Of a DNA stretch of 64,000 bases, positions 17,988-27,740 are shown one piece after another. A program made the position numbers and the translations under genes. Origin of the DNA: Lactobacillus sp. UCMA15818. GTDB taxonomy: Bacteria > Bacillota > Bacilli > Lactobacillales > Lactobacillaceae. The notes beneath the pieces are model-generated. The model did no database searches, was not told the DNA's origin, and saw only the letters and a list, made by a program, of their open reading frames with translations. The stretch is taken from positions 124,001 through 188,000 of the forward strand of contig NZ_VJYB01000003.1 of NCBI RefSeq assembly GCF_030400225.1. The letters run 5' to 3'. Numbering within the stretch: position 1 is the stretch's first letter; each line of letters begins with the position of its first letter.

Positions 17988-19058
17988 ATGCATGAAGCCA
18001 GTATCACGCAAATAGAATTTGAACTGGTCAAAGAAGACCTGCACCGACCTTTTGTGACTGCACTGCATGAAGTGAATTATGTAATTGCTGTGCGGGTAAG
18101 AATAATTCTAAAAAATGGATTTATTGGTATAGGCTCTGCTACACCAAATGATAAGGTGACAGGAGATACATTAGAAAGTATGTACCATGCGATGAGAAAT
18201 GTAATTAAGCCCAAAATAATGGGTTTAAATATAGCTGACTGGAATTATATTTTACGAACTGTCAGGGAGTCAATTGCGGATAATGCTCCTGCAAAAGCTG
18301 CATTTGAAATAGCTTTATACGACTTAAGAGCGCAACTATTTGAGGTGCCACTCTCGAAGTTATTGGGAGGAAGTCCGCGAAATCTATACACAGATTATAC
18401 GGTCAGTCTTGCACCACTCGATGAAATGTTAACGGAGTCATATGAATTAGTCAGTCGGGGTTTTGATGCCTTAAAAATCAAGTTGGGTGATCATGATTTT
18501 GAAGAAGATGTCCAGTTGATTTTAGACATTGCAAAAGTAATTCCGAGCTCAGTTTCAATGCGAATTGATATTAATCAGGCATGGACTGTTAGAGAAACAC
18601 TAGTTGCAGTTGATACGTGGACTAAACACAGCATTAATATTGATTTTATTGAACAACCAGTCAAGGCTGATGATTACTTGGGAATGCAGCAAATTACACA
18701 GCGTTCCAAGTTACCAGTCATGGCAGACGAGAGTGTTCATACTTTTGAAGATGCACACGAATTGCTCGAAAAACATGCTTGTGATTTAGTTAATATTAAA
18801 TTAATGAAGACAGGTGGGATTAGTCAAGCTGAAAAAATTAATCAATTATGCGAGACGGCTGGGGTTCAATGCATGATTGGCTGTATGATTGAGGCAAGAG
18901 AAAGTATAGCGGCTGCAGTTGCTTTTGCTACAGCACATAGAAATATTAAATATATTGATTTAGATTCGGCTTTTATGAGTAAGAGTGAGCGCAAGGGTGG
19001 TTTTGAAAATAAAAAGAATATGCTGAGGGTGACTGAAAAATATGGATTGGGATTCTAA
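17988..19058 (+). CDS. Dipeptide epimerase (L-Ala-D/L-Glu epimerase-like, enolase superfamily)
   Basis: 356 aa from the ATG at 17988; an in-frame ATG at 17961 overlaps the preceding gene and would add nine residues the family lacks. Muconate-lactonizing subgroup motifs are seen: the K-x-K pair in ALKIKLG (catalytic Lys near 160), metal ligands in DINQAW, EQPV and ADES, and the second Lys in NIKLMKTGGI. Such enzymes convert L-Ala-D-Glu from murein peptides to L-Ala-L-Glu, allowing peptidase degradation. It ends the recycling operon. Confidence 0.88.
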   Translation: MHEASITQIEFELVKEDLHRPFVTALHEVNYVIAVRVRIILKNGFIGIGSATPNDKVTGDTLESMYHAMRNVIKPKIMGLNIADWNYILRTVRESIADNAPAKAAFEIALYDLRAQLFEVPLSKLLGGSPRNLYTDYTVSLAPLDEMLTESYELVSRGFDALKIKLGDHDFEEDVQLILDIAKVIPSSVSMRIDINQAWTVRETLVAVDTWTKHSINIDFIEQPVKADDYLGMQQITQRSKLPVMADESVHTFEDAHELLEKHACDLVNIKLMKTGGISQAEKINQLCETAGVQCMIGCMIEARESIAAAVAFATAHRNIKYIDLDSAFMSKSERKGGFENKKNMLRVTEKYGLGF

Positions 19059-19068
19059 GAGGGACAGA

Positions 19069-19084
19069 TGTTTCATGTGAAACA
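19069..19084. promoter_or_regulatory. parS-like ParB binding site
   Basis: TGTTTCATGTGAAACA, a 16-bp near-palindrome, differs from the parS consensus TGTTNCACGTGAAACA by one central base. It lies in the spacer after the epimerase gene, in an origin-proximal region where parS sites cluster. Confidence 0.65.
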
Positions 19085-19098
19085 CTACAATAGGTGGA

Positions 19099-19132
19099 AG
19101 GCAACGGACTTTTTTTGTCGTCTGCTTTTTTA
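19099..19132 (+). terminator. Probable terminator after the recycling operon
   Basis: Imperfect stem GCAACGGAC / GTCGTCTGC around a T-rich loop, followed by six Ts. Confidence 0.55.
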
Positions 19133-19223
19133 ATTATTTATAAAGAGCATAAAAGAAACTTGTGAAATTGAAGAGAAGAGCGTTAACTAATGGTAGTGAT
19201 GAAAAAAATCTTAAGGTGTAATT

Positions 19224-20793
19224 ATGAATAAGAAATTATTAGCAGGTTCTTTTTGGCTATCTTTTGGAAGTGTATTTTCTAGGGCATTGGGTGTGCTTTA
19301 TTTGATTCCATGGTTAGCCATGATGGGTTCGAAAGAAAATATTAATGCTGCACAGGCGTTGTTTAACTCAACTTATAATATATATGCGATTTTTTTATCG
19401 CTTGGAATGGCAGGATTTCCTTCAGCAATTGCGCGTAAAGTTGCAATGTATAATGGTAAGGATGAATTTACAAAATAGTCAAAAGATTTTTAAATTGGGT
19501 TTGGGTTTAATGTGTATTTCAGGAGTAGTGTGTGCATTGATTTTATATATAGCAGCCCCAATTTTTGCCAAAAATAGTCCGGTTGTTTCACAAAGAGATT
19601 CAGTGATTGCGATCAGAAGCATGATTCCAGCAATCGTAATTTTACCGGCTATGAGTGTAATTCGTGGCTGGTTTCAAGGCAATCAAGACCTTAAACCTTT
19701 TGGTATTTCTCAATTGTGGGAACAAATTTTTAGAGTTATTTTTATCTTGGCGTCCAGCTATGTTTTAATATACATATTTCATACAAGTTATGTTATGGCA
19801 GTTTATGCAAGTGTATTTGCTGCTTTTGCAGGTGCGCTGGCAAGTTATATATATTTGATTGCGCATTACAAAGCTAAATTACCGGAATATAGAATGAAGC
19901 TAAGAAATAGCAAGACTTCCACAGTAACTAATGTAAGGAAAATATTTATAGCAATTGCGTATGAATCAATTCCTTTTGTGGTTGTTGGAGCAGGAATAAA
20001 TTTATGTCAAATAATTGATCAGCTGTTTTTTAAACAGATAATGCAAGGTGCTCTAGGTTTATCAGCAGAGTATACACAACAAGTATATACTGCATTTTCA
20101 GCCAACCCATCTAAATTAACTTCGGTAATCATAGCGTTAGCAGCCGCAATTGCTGGAAGTAGTCTGCCTCTGCTTGCAACAGTTAATGCAGGAGGACAAA
20201 AGAAAGATGTAAGGCGCTATCTTACAGATAATATTAATTATCTGATTTTTATTGTTTTTCCTGTTTCCACAATATTTAGTGCGTTATCATTTGAGGCAAA
20301 TGGAATTTTTTTCTTCTTTAGCAAGGCTGGGGCGGAATTTTTAGCTTATAATATTTGGCAGAGCTTGATTATGGCGGTTGCGGTCAATGGACTAACGGTA
20401 CTTCAAGCACTACGCTACAGTAAGAAAGCGATGTCATATCTGGTGGTAGGCTTGATAATTAAGCTTGGTCTCCAATTTCCATTAGTTTCTATATTGCAGG
20501 GTATGGGCGCTATCATGGCAACAAACATTGCCTTTGTAGTTATTTGTATATTGGTTTACAGAAAAATAAGAATAGAGTTTACCGTTAATTTTAGAGAATT
20601 CATACCTAATATTTTATTGAATGTGATTTTTCTTGTTGTTACTATAATGGCACAAATTTTTATTTCTGGTATTTATACACCGCAAACCAAAATAATGGCC
20701 TTGCTATATAGTGCGATATTTGGTGTGGGCGCAGGATTAATTTATTTTGTAATTTCAAAGAAATTTGGTTTTTGGAATAAAATTTTTAGTTGA
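19224..20793 (+). pseudogene. Oligosaccharide/lipid flippase (MATE-like MVF or SpoVB type), frameshifted
   Basis: Two overlapping frames together encode a polytopic flippase of about 522 aa. The 5' part (19224-19478) gives the N-terminal helices (GSFWLSFGSVFSRALGVLYL) and stops at TAG after ACAAAA. Removing one T there restores the frame (T-K-S-Q-K-I-F-K-L-G), which stays open to 20793 with about a dozen helices (for example RGWFQGNQDLKPFGISQLWEQ, shown by R-G-x-x-Q-G). Relatives flip lipid-linked cell-wall or capsule precursors. The single-base insertion inactivates it unless it is an assembly error or is slipped over. No neighbour indicates its substrate. Confidence 0.8.
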
Positions 20794-20814
20794 TTAATTA
20801 GCTGAACACACGTG

Positions 20815-20848
20815 AAAGACTTCATAGCGAATAGGGAGTCTTTTTTTT
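20815..20848 (+). terminator. Terminator after the flippase
   Basis: AAAGACT and AGTCTTT form the stem, followed by a run of eight Ts. Confidence 0.75.
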
Positions 20849-20939
20849 AGTAAATCGTCAAACAAATTTCAATATTTTACAAAAGTAAATTTATGTGGTG
20901 CTTTCCAATCAAACGTTTTTTTGGACGAAAACTCAGCAC

Positions 20940-21042
20940 ACATAAAAAGGCGTGTACCATAAAAGTGAGAACTTTGACTTGCGAAACACGTTTATTTAAT
21001 AAATAGAGACTGAAACAAAATTTATTTGACCTAGCCCCCTGC
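20940..21042 (-). repeat. Intergenic repeat, copy C, inverted and shortened
   Basis: Read on the minus strand it contains GGTCAAATAAATTTTG, then AAACGTGTTTCGCAAGTCAA and AGTTCTCAC. These match the start and middle of the copies at 15811 and 42697; the later blocks are missing. Confidence 0.6.
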
Positions 21043-21171
21043 TTGTCGTCAGAAGATATTTTGTAGTTCTCTATTTTTATTAGTTATTCAGATTGAATAT
21101 AAATATATAAAACAAAAAACCAGCAACAACGCTATTTTACAAGCCTTCATTACTGGTTACGTACTGTCTGA

Positions 21172-21244
21172 TGGGTGGCCAGGGGATCGAACCCTGGACC
21201 CACGGATTAAGAGTCCGTTGCTCTGCCAGCTGAGCTAGCCACCC
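21172..21244 (-). tRNA. tRNA-Lys (CTT)
   Basis: On the minus strand: acceptor GGGTGGC/GCCACCC with discriminator A, D-arm GCTC/GAGC, anticodon loop ACTCTTAAT with CTT, and a T-arm with GGTTCGATCC. CCA is not encoded. Single gene. Confidence 0.93.
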
Positions 21245-21332
21245 ATATATTCTTTATCAACAAGAAATATATTACCATGGGTGAGAAGAATATGCAATAG
21301 AAAATTCAAAAAATGTATAATAGCATGGTTGC

Positions 21333-21884
21333 TTAGTCTTTGTTAACAGCTGCAAAAGCCTTACGCAATAAGAAGTATAATATAGGTACACAGATTGCAG
21401 TCGAGATAGAGTTGATAACTGTTGCTGGAAGGCTTAAGAAAGATGCAACGATAGCCGTTTTAAATACAGTTCCAACCATTAGAGACTCAATAATTGAAGT
21501 ACAGTAAGAAGTGATAATTTTCATAGCACCAGCAGTAATCGCAACAATAATAATGTTACGCTTGCTGTCATTATGATGAAGATACTTAAAAACAGCTTCA
21601 ATGGTCAAACCAACTACAATTACTTCAAGAACAGTCAACCAAGATGTTAAAGCATAACCATTTAGTACATCAAAGCCGCCAAGACCGATAATTCCCGCAA
21701 TAATTCCGTTTCTTGGTCCTAAAAATAAAATAGCTAAAGCGGCGAGTGTGTTTCCGAAATGAATGAATGGTCGTCCAACCATTGCAGGAATAGGTATCCT
21801 TAAGATAAAAATGCCTAAATATATAATAGCGGCAAATAAACCTGTCAGGATAATCATTCTGAGTGAGTTTTTATTTTTTTGCAT
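21333..21884 (-). CDS. ECF transporter S component, probably vitamin B6-specific
   Basis: 183 aa with about six hydrophobic helices and the small S-component layout (GLFAAIIYLGIFILRIPIPA, shown by the first helix; FIHFGNTLAALAILFLGPRNG in the middle). S components bind one vitamin each and share an energy module (EcfA/A'/T) encoded elsewhere. The gene lies 11 bp downstream of a pyridoxal kinase gene on the same strand. Genomic linkage of this kind has been used to predict pyridoxine specificity (PdxU type), and I infer the same here. The energising genes are not in the window. Confidence 0.75.
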   Translation of the reverse strand: MQKNKNSLRMIILTGLFAAIIYLGIFILRIPIPAMVGRPFIHFGNTLAALAILFLGPRNGIIAGIIGLGGFDVLNGYALTSWLTVLEVIVVGLTIEAVFKYLHHNDSKRNIIIVAITAGAMKIITSYCTSIIESLMVGTVFKTAIVASFLSLPATVINSISTAICVPILYFLLRKAFAAVNKD

Positions 21885-21895
21885 TTTCTAACCTC

Positions 21896-22735
21896 CTAAT
21901 TTAATTGTTTTAATAATACAGGCAATTCAAGTGAATAATCAAGACCAAAACGTGAATTATAGCAGTTGAATTGCATATTTTTTTGGATTGTATTGCTGAT
22001 GAAGTCCATTGCAATTTTTGTGGCCGCTTTCAATGTGTTATCACGTAATAATGCACCGAGTAAGACACTTGCGAAGATGTCTCCTGTTCCAAAAAAGCTC
22101 GAACCAATTTTGGGTGTTTCGAGCTGCCATATTTCCTGGGAAATATTATCTATTCCTACAATTCCAATCTTTTCATCAGTTTTGGGAACTCCTGTTAGAA
22201 GGATTTGTTTGTTTTTGTACTTCTTATTAAGTTCAGTTGCCAGTTTGAGTGCTGCGGCTGAAGAAAGTGTAGTTGTTGTACATTCTTTACCCAGCAACAA
22301 TTGTGCTTCTGTTACATTTGGAGTAATGAGATTGGCTTTTTGTACCAAGTGCTGCATTTGATGAACATAATTTGAATTAAAGCCGCGATATAATTTTCCG
22401 TGATCACCCATTACGGGATCTAAGAGTAAAAAAGAATCGGTAGCTAAGCTGTCAATGTTGTTTAGAAGAATATCGAGAGGCTTATTACCCAAATAGCCTA
22501 AATATATAGCAGAAAAAGAAAGTGGGATGGTTTCCCAGTGTGCAATAATTTTTTCCATTTCTGAACTGAGATCTAAGTAAGTGTTATTACCAAACCCTCC
22601 TGTATGTGTTGAGAGAATAGCAGTTGGCAGAATTGTGGGACTAAAGCCAAGCGCTCCCAAAATCGGTAGTGCGACAGCCATAGATACCTGTCCAGCACAG
22701 GAGAGGTCTTGTGAGATTAAGATTGTTTTTTCCAT
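21896..22735 (-). CDS. Pyridoxal/pyridoxamine kinase
   Basis: 279 aa; the ATG at 22735 follows AAGGAG, while a GTG-like extension of seven residues lacks a ribosome site. Ribokinase-like fold: ISQDLSCAGQVSMAVALPIL at the N-terminus, LLLDPVMGDHGKLY, LITPNVTEAQLLLG and the anion hole FGTGDIFASVLLG (Asp is the catalytic base). It phosphorylates pyridoxal, pyridoxine or pyridoxamine to B6 phosphates. It forms an operon with the ECF S component, giving uptake plus trapping of vitamin B6. PdxK and PdxY types cannot be separated by eye. Confidence 0.85.
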   Translation of the reverse strand: MEKTILISQDLSCAGQVSMAVALPILGALGFSPTILPTAILSTHTGGFGNNTYLDLSSEMEKIIAHWETIPLSFSAIYLGYLGNKPLDILLNNIDSLATDSFLLLDPVMGDHGKLYRGFNSNYVHQMQHLVQKANLITPNVTEAQLLLGKECTTTTLSSAAALKLATELNKKYKNKQILLTGVPKTDEKIGIVGIDNISQEIWQLETPKIGSSFFGTGDIFASVLLGALLRDNTLKAATKIAMDFISNTIQKNMQFNCYNSRFGLDYSLELPVLLKQLN

Positions 22736-22814
22736 TTTAACTCCTTGTCTATGCAAATAAATTAACGATATTATAGCACGAATTAAAGTTGTGATAACAT
22801 TTCTGATGCGTGTT

Positions 22815-22843
22815 TGGCATCAATCCAACGATAGGTTATAATA
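22815..22843 (+). promoter_or_regulatory. Promoter of the walRK operon
   Basis: TTGGCA, 17-bp spacer, TATAAT. A 5' leader of about 90 nt follows, containing a small hairpin CCACATAAAGTGG just before the ribosome site. Confidence 0.7.
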
Positions 22844-22940
22844 TAAAGGGTTGTACCCTGTTTGATAACGGAAGCATTCCACAGAGGAACACCTAGAAAT
22901 TCTAAACCACATAAAGTGGATTTAGGAAAGGAGCTTCAAA

Positions 22941-23651
22941 GTGAAGAAGATTTTAGTAGTTGATGATGAGAAACCAATTTCCGATATAGTTAAGTTTAAT
23001 TTAACGAAGGAAGGCTTTGACGTTTATACGGCATTTGATGGACAAGAAGCCGTTGAACAAGTTGAAGAGATAATACCAGATTTAATTTTGTTAGATATTA
23101 TGTTGCCCAAGATGGACGGACTAGAAGTAGCACGAGAAGTTCGTAAAAAATATGATATGCCGATTATAATGGTTACAGCTAAAGATGCAGAAATCGATAA
23201 GGTTTTAGGGCTAGAATTAGGGGCCGATGATTATGTTACGAAACCATTTTCTAATCGTGAATTAGTTGCTCGTGTTAAGGCTAACTTGAGAAGGCAGACA
23301 GCAGTTTCAGCTTCTGCACAGAATGAAGAAGAAAAGAATAATGAAATTACTATTGGTGATTTAATAATCCACCCAGAAGCGTATATGGTTTCAAAAAGAG
23401 ATGAAAAAATCGAATTGACACACAGAGAGTTTGAACTACTTTATTATTTGGCTAAGCACATTGGACAAGTTATGACTAGAGAACATCTTTTACAGACTGT
23501 CTGGGGATATGATTATTTTGGAGATGTCCGAACGGTAGACGTAACGGTTCGAAGATTAAGAGAAAAAATCGAGGATAATCCTAGCCGGCCAATTTGGTTA
23601 GTGACACGACGCGGAGTGGGCTATTATCTGCGCAATCCAGAAACAGAATAA
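22941..23651 (+). CDS. walR: Response regulator WalR
   Basis: 236 aa, GTG start after AAAGGAG. OmpR family: receiver domain ([13 protein letters not shown]; phosphoacceptor Asp in [14 protein letters not shown] near residue 53; Lys in DDYVTKPF near 102) and a winged-helix DNA-binding domain ([32 protein letters not shown]). It is the essential regulator of cell-wall metabolism in Firmicutes, controlling hydrolase genes. First gene of walR-walK-walH-walI-walJ-htrA. Confidence 0.96.
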   Translation: MKKILVVDDEKPISDIVKFNLTKEGFDVYTAFDGQEAVEQVEEIIPDLILLDIMLPKMDGLEVAREVRKKYDMPIIMVTAKDAEIDKVLGLELGADDYVTKPFSNRELVARVKANLRRQTAVSASAQNEEEKNNEITIGDLIIHPEAYMVSKRDEKIELTHREFELLYYLAKHIGQVMTREHLLQTVWGYDYFGDVRTVDVTVRRLREKIEDNPSRPIWLVTRRGVGYYLRNPETE

Positions 23652-23674
23652 ATAAGATTTTTAGTGGAGTAATA

Positions 23675-25534
23675 ATGAATAAAAAACTACATTTTTTCCA
23701 ATCCATCCATTTTAAAATAGCACTAGTTTTTGCTCTGTTATTATTGATAACATTTCAAATAGTAGGTGCTTATTTTGTGCAACAATTAAAGAAGGATAAC
23801 TTGAAGTCATTCAAACAGCAGGTTGAATTATCAAGTTATATTGATAGCTCCTTAATTAGCAGTCTTTCTCGTAGTGACACGACTAAGTCTAATTCGAATA
23901 TCAAGGATATATTGGAAGATGTAGATAATGCAAATATTACAAAGATTCAAGTTGTTGATACAAAAGGAACAATCCGTGGTGATAGCGATGTAAATAGTCA
24001 AGATTCGATAGGCCAAAAGACAACCGATAATGATATTAAACAAGTTTTATATAATGAACGTTCGTATGCAAAATCAGCATATGACAGAACAGACAACAAG
24101 CGTTACTATGTCTCAATTACGCCACTTTTTAGTACAACTGGAAACACCAATACATTAGTAGGTGCAGTTTATTTGCGTGCGAGTTTGGAGTCTGTATACA
24201 GTTCGATCAATAAAGTTACGCTTATTTTTGCTACTGCAGCGCTGATAGCAACTGGGCTGGGACTGATTTTAGCGATTTTTATTTCTAGTGCAATAACGCG
24301 CCCAATTGACGAGATGAAGAAACAAACGACAAGAATTGCGCGCGGGGACTATTCAGGGCAAGTCAAAATTTATGGTTCCGATGAACTAGGGCAGCTAGCA
24401 CAAGCTGTTAACAACCTATCAGTCAGAGTTGAGGAAGCACAGGAATCGTCTGAAGCAGAGCGTCGGAGGTTGGACAGTGTCTTATCACACATGTCTGATG
24501 GTGTTTTAGCGACCGATCGACGTGGCAATGTTATTATAATGAATGAGATGGCTTCACAAGCACTGAATATTGATCCGAATATAGCTGATGGCCAATCAGT
24601 ATTGGATATTTTGGGAATTCGGGATAAATATACATTACGTGACCTACTTGAGAATCAAGATGAAATTATCATTGACTTATCTGATGGCGATCATGATGAA
24701 ATTTTGAATGCTTATTTTTCTTTAATTCAGCGAGAATCAGGGTTCATTAGCGGATTAGTCTGTGTATTACATGATATTACGGAACAACAGCGAATTGATC
24801 GTGAGCGAAGAGAATTTGTTTCGAATGTCTCACATGAGTTGCGGACACCATTGACAAGTGTACGGAGCTATATTGAAGCATTGAATGATGGAGCATGGAA
24901 AGATCCAGAAGTTGCACCTTCATTTTTGAAAGTCACCCAAGATGAGACGCAGCGGATGATAAGAATGATTAATGACTTATTGAGCCTTTCTAGAATGGAT
25001 TCGGGAACATCTAAGCTCGAATTGGAACTTGTTAATTTGAATGAACTGTATAACTATATTTTGGATAGATTTGATATGATGTTGAAATCTAACGATGCAC
25101 ATGAAGAAGGAAAGAAAAGCTCTTCGATTAGGCGAGATTTTACCAAAAGAGAATTGTGGGTTGAAATTGATACCGATAAGTTTATGCAAGTTGTCGATAA
25201 TATTATAAATAATGCTATTAAGTATTCACCTGATGGAGGGGTAATTACTTGCCGTCTTTTAGAGACCCACAATCATGTTATTTTGAGTATTTCTGATCAA
25301 GGATTGGGTATTCCTAAGAAAGATGTAGTTCATATTTTTGATCGCTTCTTCCGCGTTGATAAAGCGCGTTCACGTGCTCAAGGCGGGACTGGATTAGGAC
25401 TCGCAATTTCAAAAGAAGTTATTGAAATGCATGGTGGAAAGATTTGGGTTGATAGTATTGAAGGCAAAGGTTCAACCTTCTATATTTCGCTGCCGTATGA
25501 AGAATATGAGGGGGAATTGTGGGATGAAGGTTAG
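23675..25534 (+). CDS. walK: Sensor histidine kinase WalK
   Basis: 619 aa from the ATG at 23675 (AGTGGAG upstream); the frame runs further back into walR. Order: TM helix at about 15-35, extracellular PAS-like domain (about 40-175), TM helix at about 183-205, HAMP (about 206-258), cytoplasmic PAS (about 265-372), HisKA with H-box NVSHELRTPLTS (His387), and HATPase with the N box (DNIINNAIKYSPDGG), DQGLGIP and GGTGLGLAISK. The extracellular sensor domain is of the large Bacillus/Lactobacillus type, not the short streptococcal one. It phosphorylates WalR. Confidence 0.96.
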   Translation: MNKKLHFFQSIHFKIALVFALLLLITFQIVGAYFVQQLKKDNLKSFKQQVELSSYIDSSLISSLSRSDTTKSNSNIKDILEDVDNANITKIQVVDTKGTIRGDSDVNSQDSIGQKTTDNDIKQVLYNERSYAKSAYDRTDNKRYYVSITPLFSTTGNTNTLVGAVYLRASLESVYSSINKVTLIFATAALIATGLGLILAIFISSAITRPIDEMKKQTTRIARGDYSGQVKIYGSDELGQLAQAVNNLSVRVEEAQESSEAERRRLDSVLSHMSDGVLATDRRGNVIIMNEMASQALNIDPNIADGQSVLDILGIRDKYTLRDLLENQDEIIIDLSDGDHDEILNAYFSLIQRESGFISGLVCVLHDITEQQRIDRERREFVSNVSHELRTPLTSVRSYIEALNDGAWKDPEVAPSFLKVTQDETQRMIRMINDLLSLSRMDSGTSKLELELVNLNELYNYILDRFDMMLKSNDAHEEGKKSSSIRRDFTKRELWVEIDTDKFMQVVDNIINNAIKYSPDGGVITCRLLETHNHVILSISDQGLGIPKKDVVHIFDRFFRVDKARSRAQGGTGLGLAISKEVIEMHGGKIWVDSIEGKGSTFYISLPYEEYEGELWDEG

Positions 25535-26876
25535 AAGAATTTTATTGCATACAGGGCTGATAATTACGATTATAATCAGTATCTTGTTTTCAGCACTTAT
25601 CTGGTTTAATCCTGCAATGCTACAGCATGATTCTAAGGAAACTACCGATACAGGGGAAAATACGACAAGTGTCAGCAAGAAGACTTTAAGTGACATTTTT
25701 TTGCCGTTGCAAGCCACTTATAATGTAAATGATTTGCAATATCAACTTCCAAGTTCGGAAGACTACTTGATTGGCAAAGTTTCGAAAATTATGAAGAACT
25801 GGAATAGTGGTTCAACTTCAATAAAGTCATATAAGAGTGAGACGGATTATCTAACATTTTTAAAACAAAACAATGTTTTATTGTTAAACTACAATAGTCC
25901 AATAACCGTAAAGATTTTTAACAAAGTCTTTTCACAGAAAATAAAAGGTATTCAGAATTTCAAATTTAATAGAATTATGATTCCCGTAAAAAATGGAAGC
26001 TACCTTTATCTGATGAATGATCAAACAAGGGCTGTTTGCAAGGTTGTTGTCAATAATATGAAGTCTGTAAAAAAGATACAAACATATTTGAAGAGCAATA
26101 GTCTCGAAAAAAATAAGGTAGAAATCGATTATTATCAACTCAACAATAAAATAATCAATTTCTATGTCAATTCGGTGCAGTTTCCCAAGTACAGCTATCT
26201 TTATAACAAGACAAACATCAGTTCATATGTAAGTGAGTTATTGAATCCAAGTGGACAAACCTCAATTACGACTAAATTACAAAAGAACAAGACAATCTAT
26301 TTAGACGGCTCAGATAATCGACTGACATTGAATGATACAACGAGTGCAGTTCAATATGAAAACTATTCTGCTTTAGACTATTACGATGATGCAGGTAGTG
26401 GAAAAATAAGGACACAAAAATTGAATTATTACACACACTTAACAGAAAGTTTAAATCAGCTGAATAAAATTGGAGTTGCACCAGATAACCTGCGCTTTGA
26501 TGAAGCCAACTCTGACGATGGAACAGTCACATATCGAAGCTATATTGCCGGATTCCCAATTATTAGTGATGATAATTATGGTACTTATAAGATTAAGCTG
26601 ATGAGTACTGGTGGCAAAGAATATAATTTTTCGTTGAATAGTTTACAAGTGCCTGTGCCATCCAGCCAGTATAAGGAAAATCTACCTTCCACCTACACTG
26701 TTTTGCGAGAATTAGAGAATAAAGGGTATACGCTAAATAAAATAAAGGATATTCGAGTTGCTTATAAGTGGCAAAAAAATCAATCATCTAAGCTTGTTGT
26801 TGATATGATACCTGTTTATTATGTCTATGCAGATGGACATTGGAGCGAGCTAGAAAGTCTGTTATCTGCAAATTAA
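25524..26876 (+). CDS. walH: WalK-associated regulator WalH (YycH)
   Basis: 450 aa; ATG at 25524, overlapping walK by 11 nt. A short cytoplasmic N-terminus (MKVRRILLHTG) and one membrane helix (LIITIIISILFSALIWFNP) are followed by a large extracellular domain, the YycH layout. With YycI it forms a membrane complex that modulates WalK activity (inhibitory in Bacillus). Primary sequence is poorly conserved in this family, so the call rests on position, length and topology. Confidence 0.88.
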   Translation: MKVRRILLHTGLIITIIISILFSALIWFNPAMLQHDSKETTDTGENTTSVSKKTLSDIFLPLQATYNVNDLQYQLPSSEDYLIGKVSKIMKNWNSGSTSIKSYKSETDYLTFLKQNNVLLLNYNSPITVKIFNKVFSQKIKGIQNFKFNRIMIPVKNGSYLYLMNDQTRAVCKVVVNNMKSVKKIQTYLKSNSLEKNKVEIDYYQLNNKIINFYVNSVQFPKYSYLYNKTNISSYVSELLNPSGQTSITTKLQKNKTIYLDGSDNRLTLNDTTSAVQYENYSALDYYDDAGSGKIRTQKLNYYTHLTESLNQLNKIGVAPDNLRFDEANSDDGTVTYRSYIAGFPIISDDNYGTYKIKLMSTGGKEYNFSLNSLQVPVPSSQYKENLPSTYTVLRELENKGYTLNKIKDIRVAYKWQKNQSSKLVVDMIPVYYVYADGHWSELESLLSAN

Positions 26877-26895
26877 CTAGAAGGGACGTGAAGAT

Positions 26896-27705
26896 ATGAA
26901 CTTCAAGAGAATCGAAGCAATTTTCTTTATAGCTTTTATAGTGCTGGATATCTTTTTGTTCGTATCCTATTCACAAAAAGATGATGCTGTTATTTCGACA
27001 ACAAAGTCTACAAATGAAAATTCGCTTTCCTCAGTGTTAAAGAGCATTAAGGGAGATCAGATTACTTATGGGGAACTTTCCAATAAAAAAGGGGAAGGTT
27101 TTTATATTTCGAGTTCTACTAGAAATAATCTCCAAGAAAGTATTAGTTCGCTGCAAGGTCAAACCGTATCGTATACGAATCATAAAATAGTAGGATTATT
27201 TGGAGATCCGATAAAAATCAAAAAAACTAGTAGGCCGCAAACTACACTTAATAGTATTGTTAGTGATGAAACAAAGATTGTGAAGGGGCAGAAGTATAGA
27301 TATAATGAAAATCTTTCTACCAAAAATACTGTAGTTTATACTCAAATTATTCATGGAACGCCTGTTTATATGACAAACGGACAAATAAGATTTAATATAA
27401 GGAATGGTTATGTGACCGGATATTCACAGGGAGTACTTAGCGATATAGAGGTTTTGCAAGAGCGACCAATAATCAGTCAAGAAAGAGCAGTTATCTGGTT
27501 ATATCAATATAACAAAATAATAAATAACAGCTCTGTTGAGTGGGTGAAGTTGGGGTATACGAAGTTACTGTCGGTTAATAACAATATTGTATATATCCCA
27601 ACATGGGTAATAGCGGTTAAGAGTAACTCAACTGGTAATACGCAATACCGAAGAATAAATGCTTTTTCAGGTGCAATAATGGACGAATCAGATAGTATAA
27701 ATTAA
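26896..27705 (+). CDS. walI: WalK-associated regulator WalI (YycI)
   Basis: 269 aa, ATG start behind AAGGGACG. An N-terminal anchor (RIEAIFFIAFIVLDIFLFVSY) and an extracellular YycI-type domain follow. The protein pairs with WalH at the outer face of the membrane to tune WalK. Order and spacing (19 bp after walH) match other Firmicutes wal operons. Confidence 0.9.
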   Translation: MNFKRIEAIFFIAFIVLDIFLFVSYSQKDDAVISTTKSTNENSLSSVLKSIKGDQITYGELSNKKGEGFYISSSTRNNLQESISSLQGQTVSYTNHKIVGLFGDPIKIKKTSRPQTTLNSIVSDETKIVKGQKYRYNENLSTKNTVVYTQIIHGTPVYMTNGQIRFNIRNGYVTGYSQGVLSDIEVLQERPIISQERAVIWLYQYNKIINNSSVEWVKLGYTKLLSVNNNIVYIPTWVIAVKSNSTGNTQYRRINAFSGAIMDESDSIN

Positions 27706-27740
27706 AATGAAAAGTGTTTAAAAGATAGAAGGATAGGAGT

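Noticed and set aside
19470-19485. Programmed ribosomal frameshift in the flippase gene
   Set aside because: No slippery heptamer with a downstream stem or internal ribosome-site stimulator is visible. A one-base insertion is simpler.
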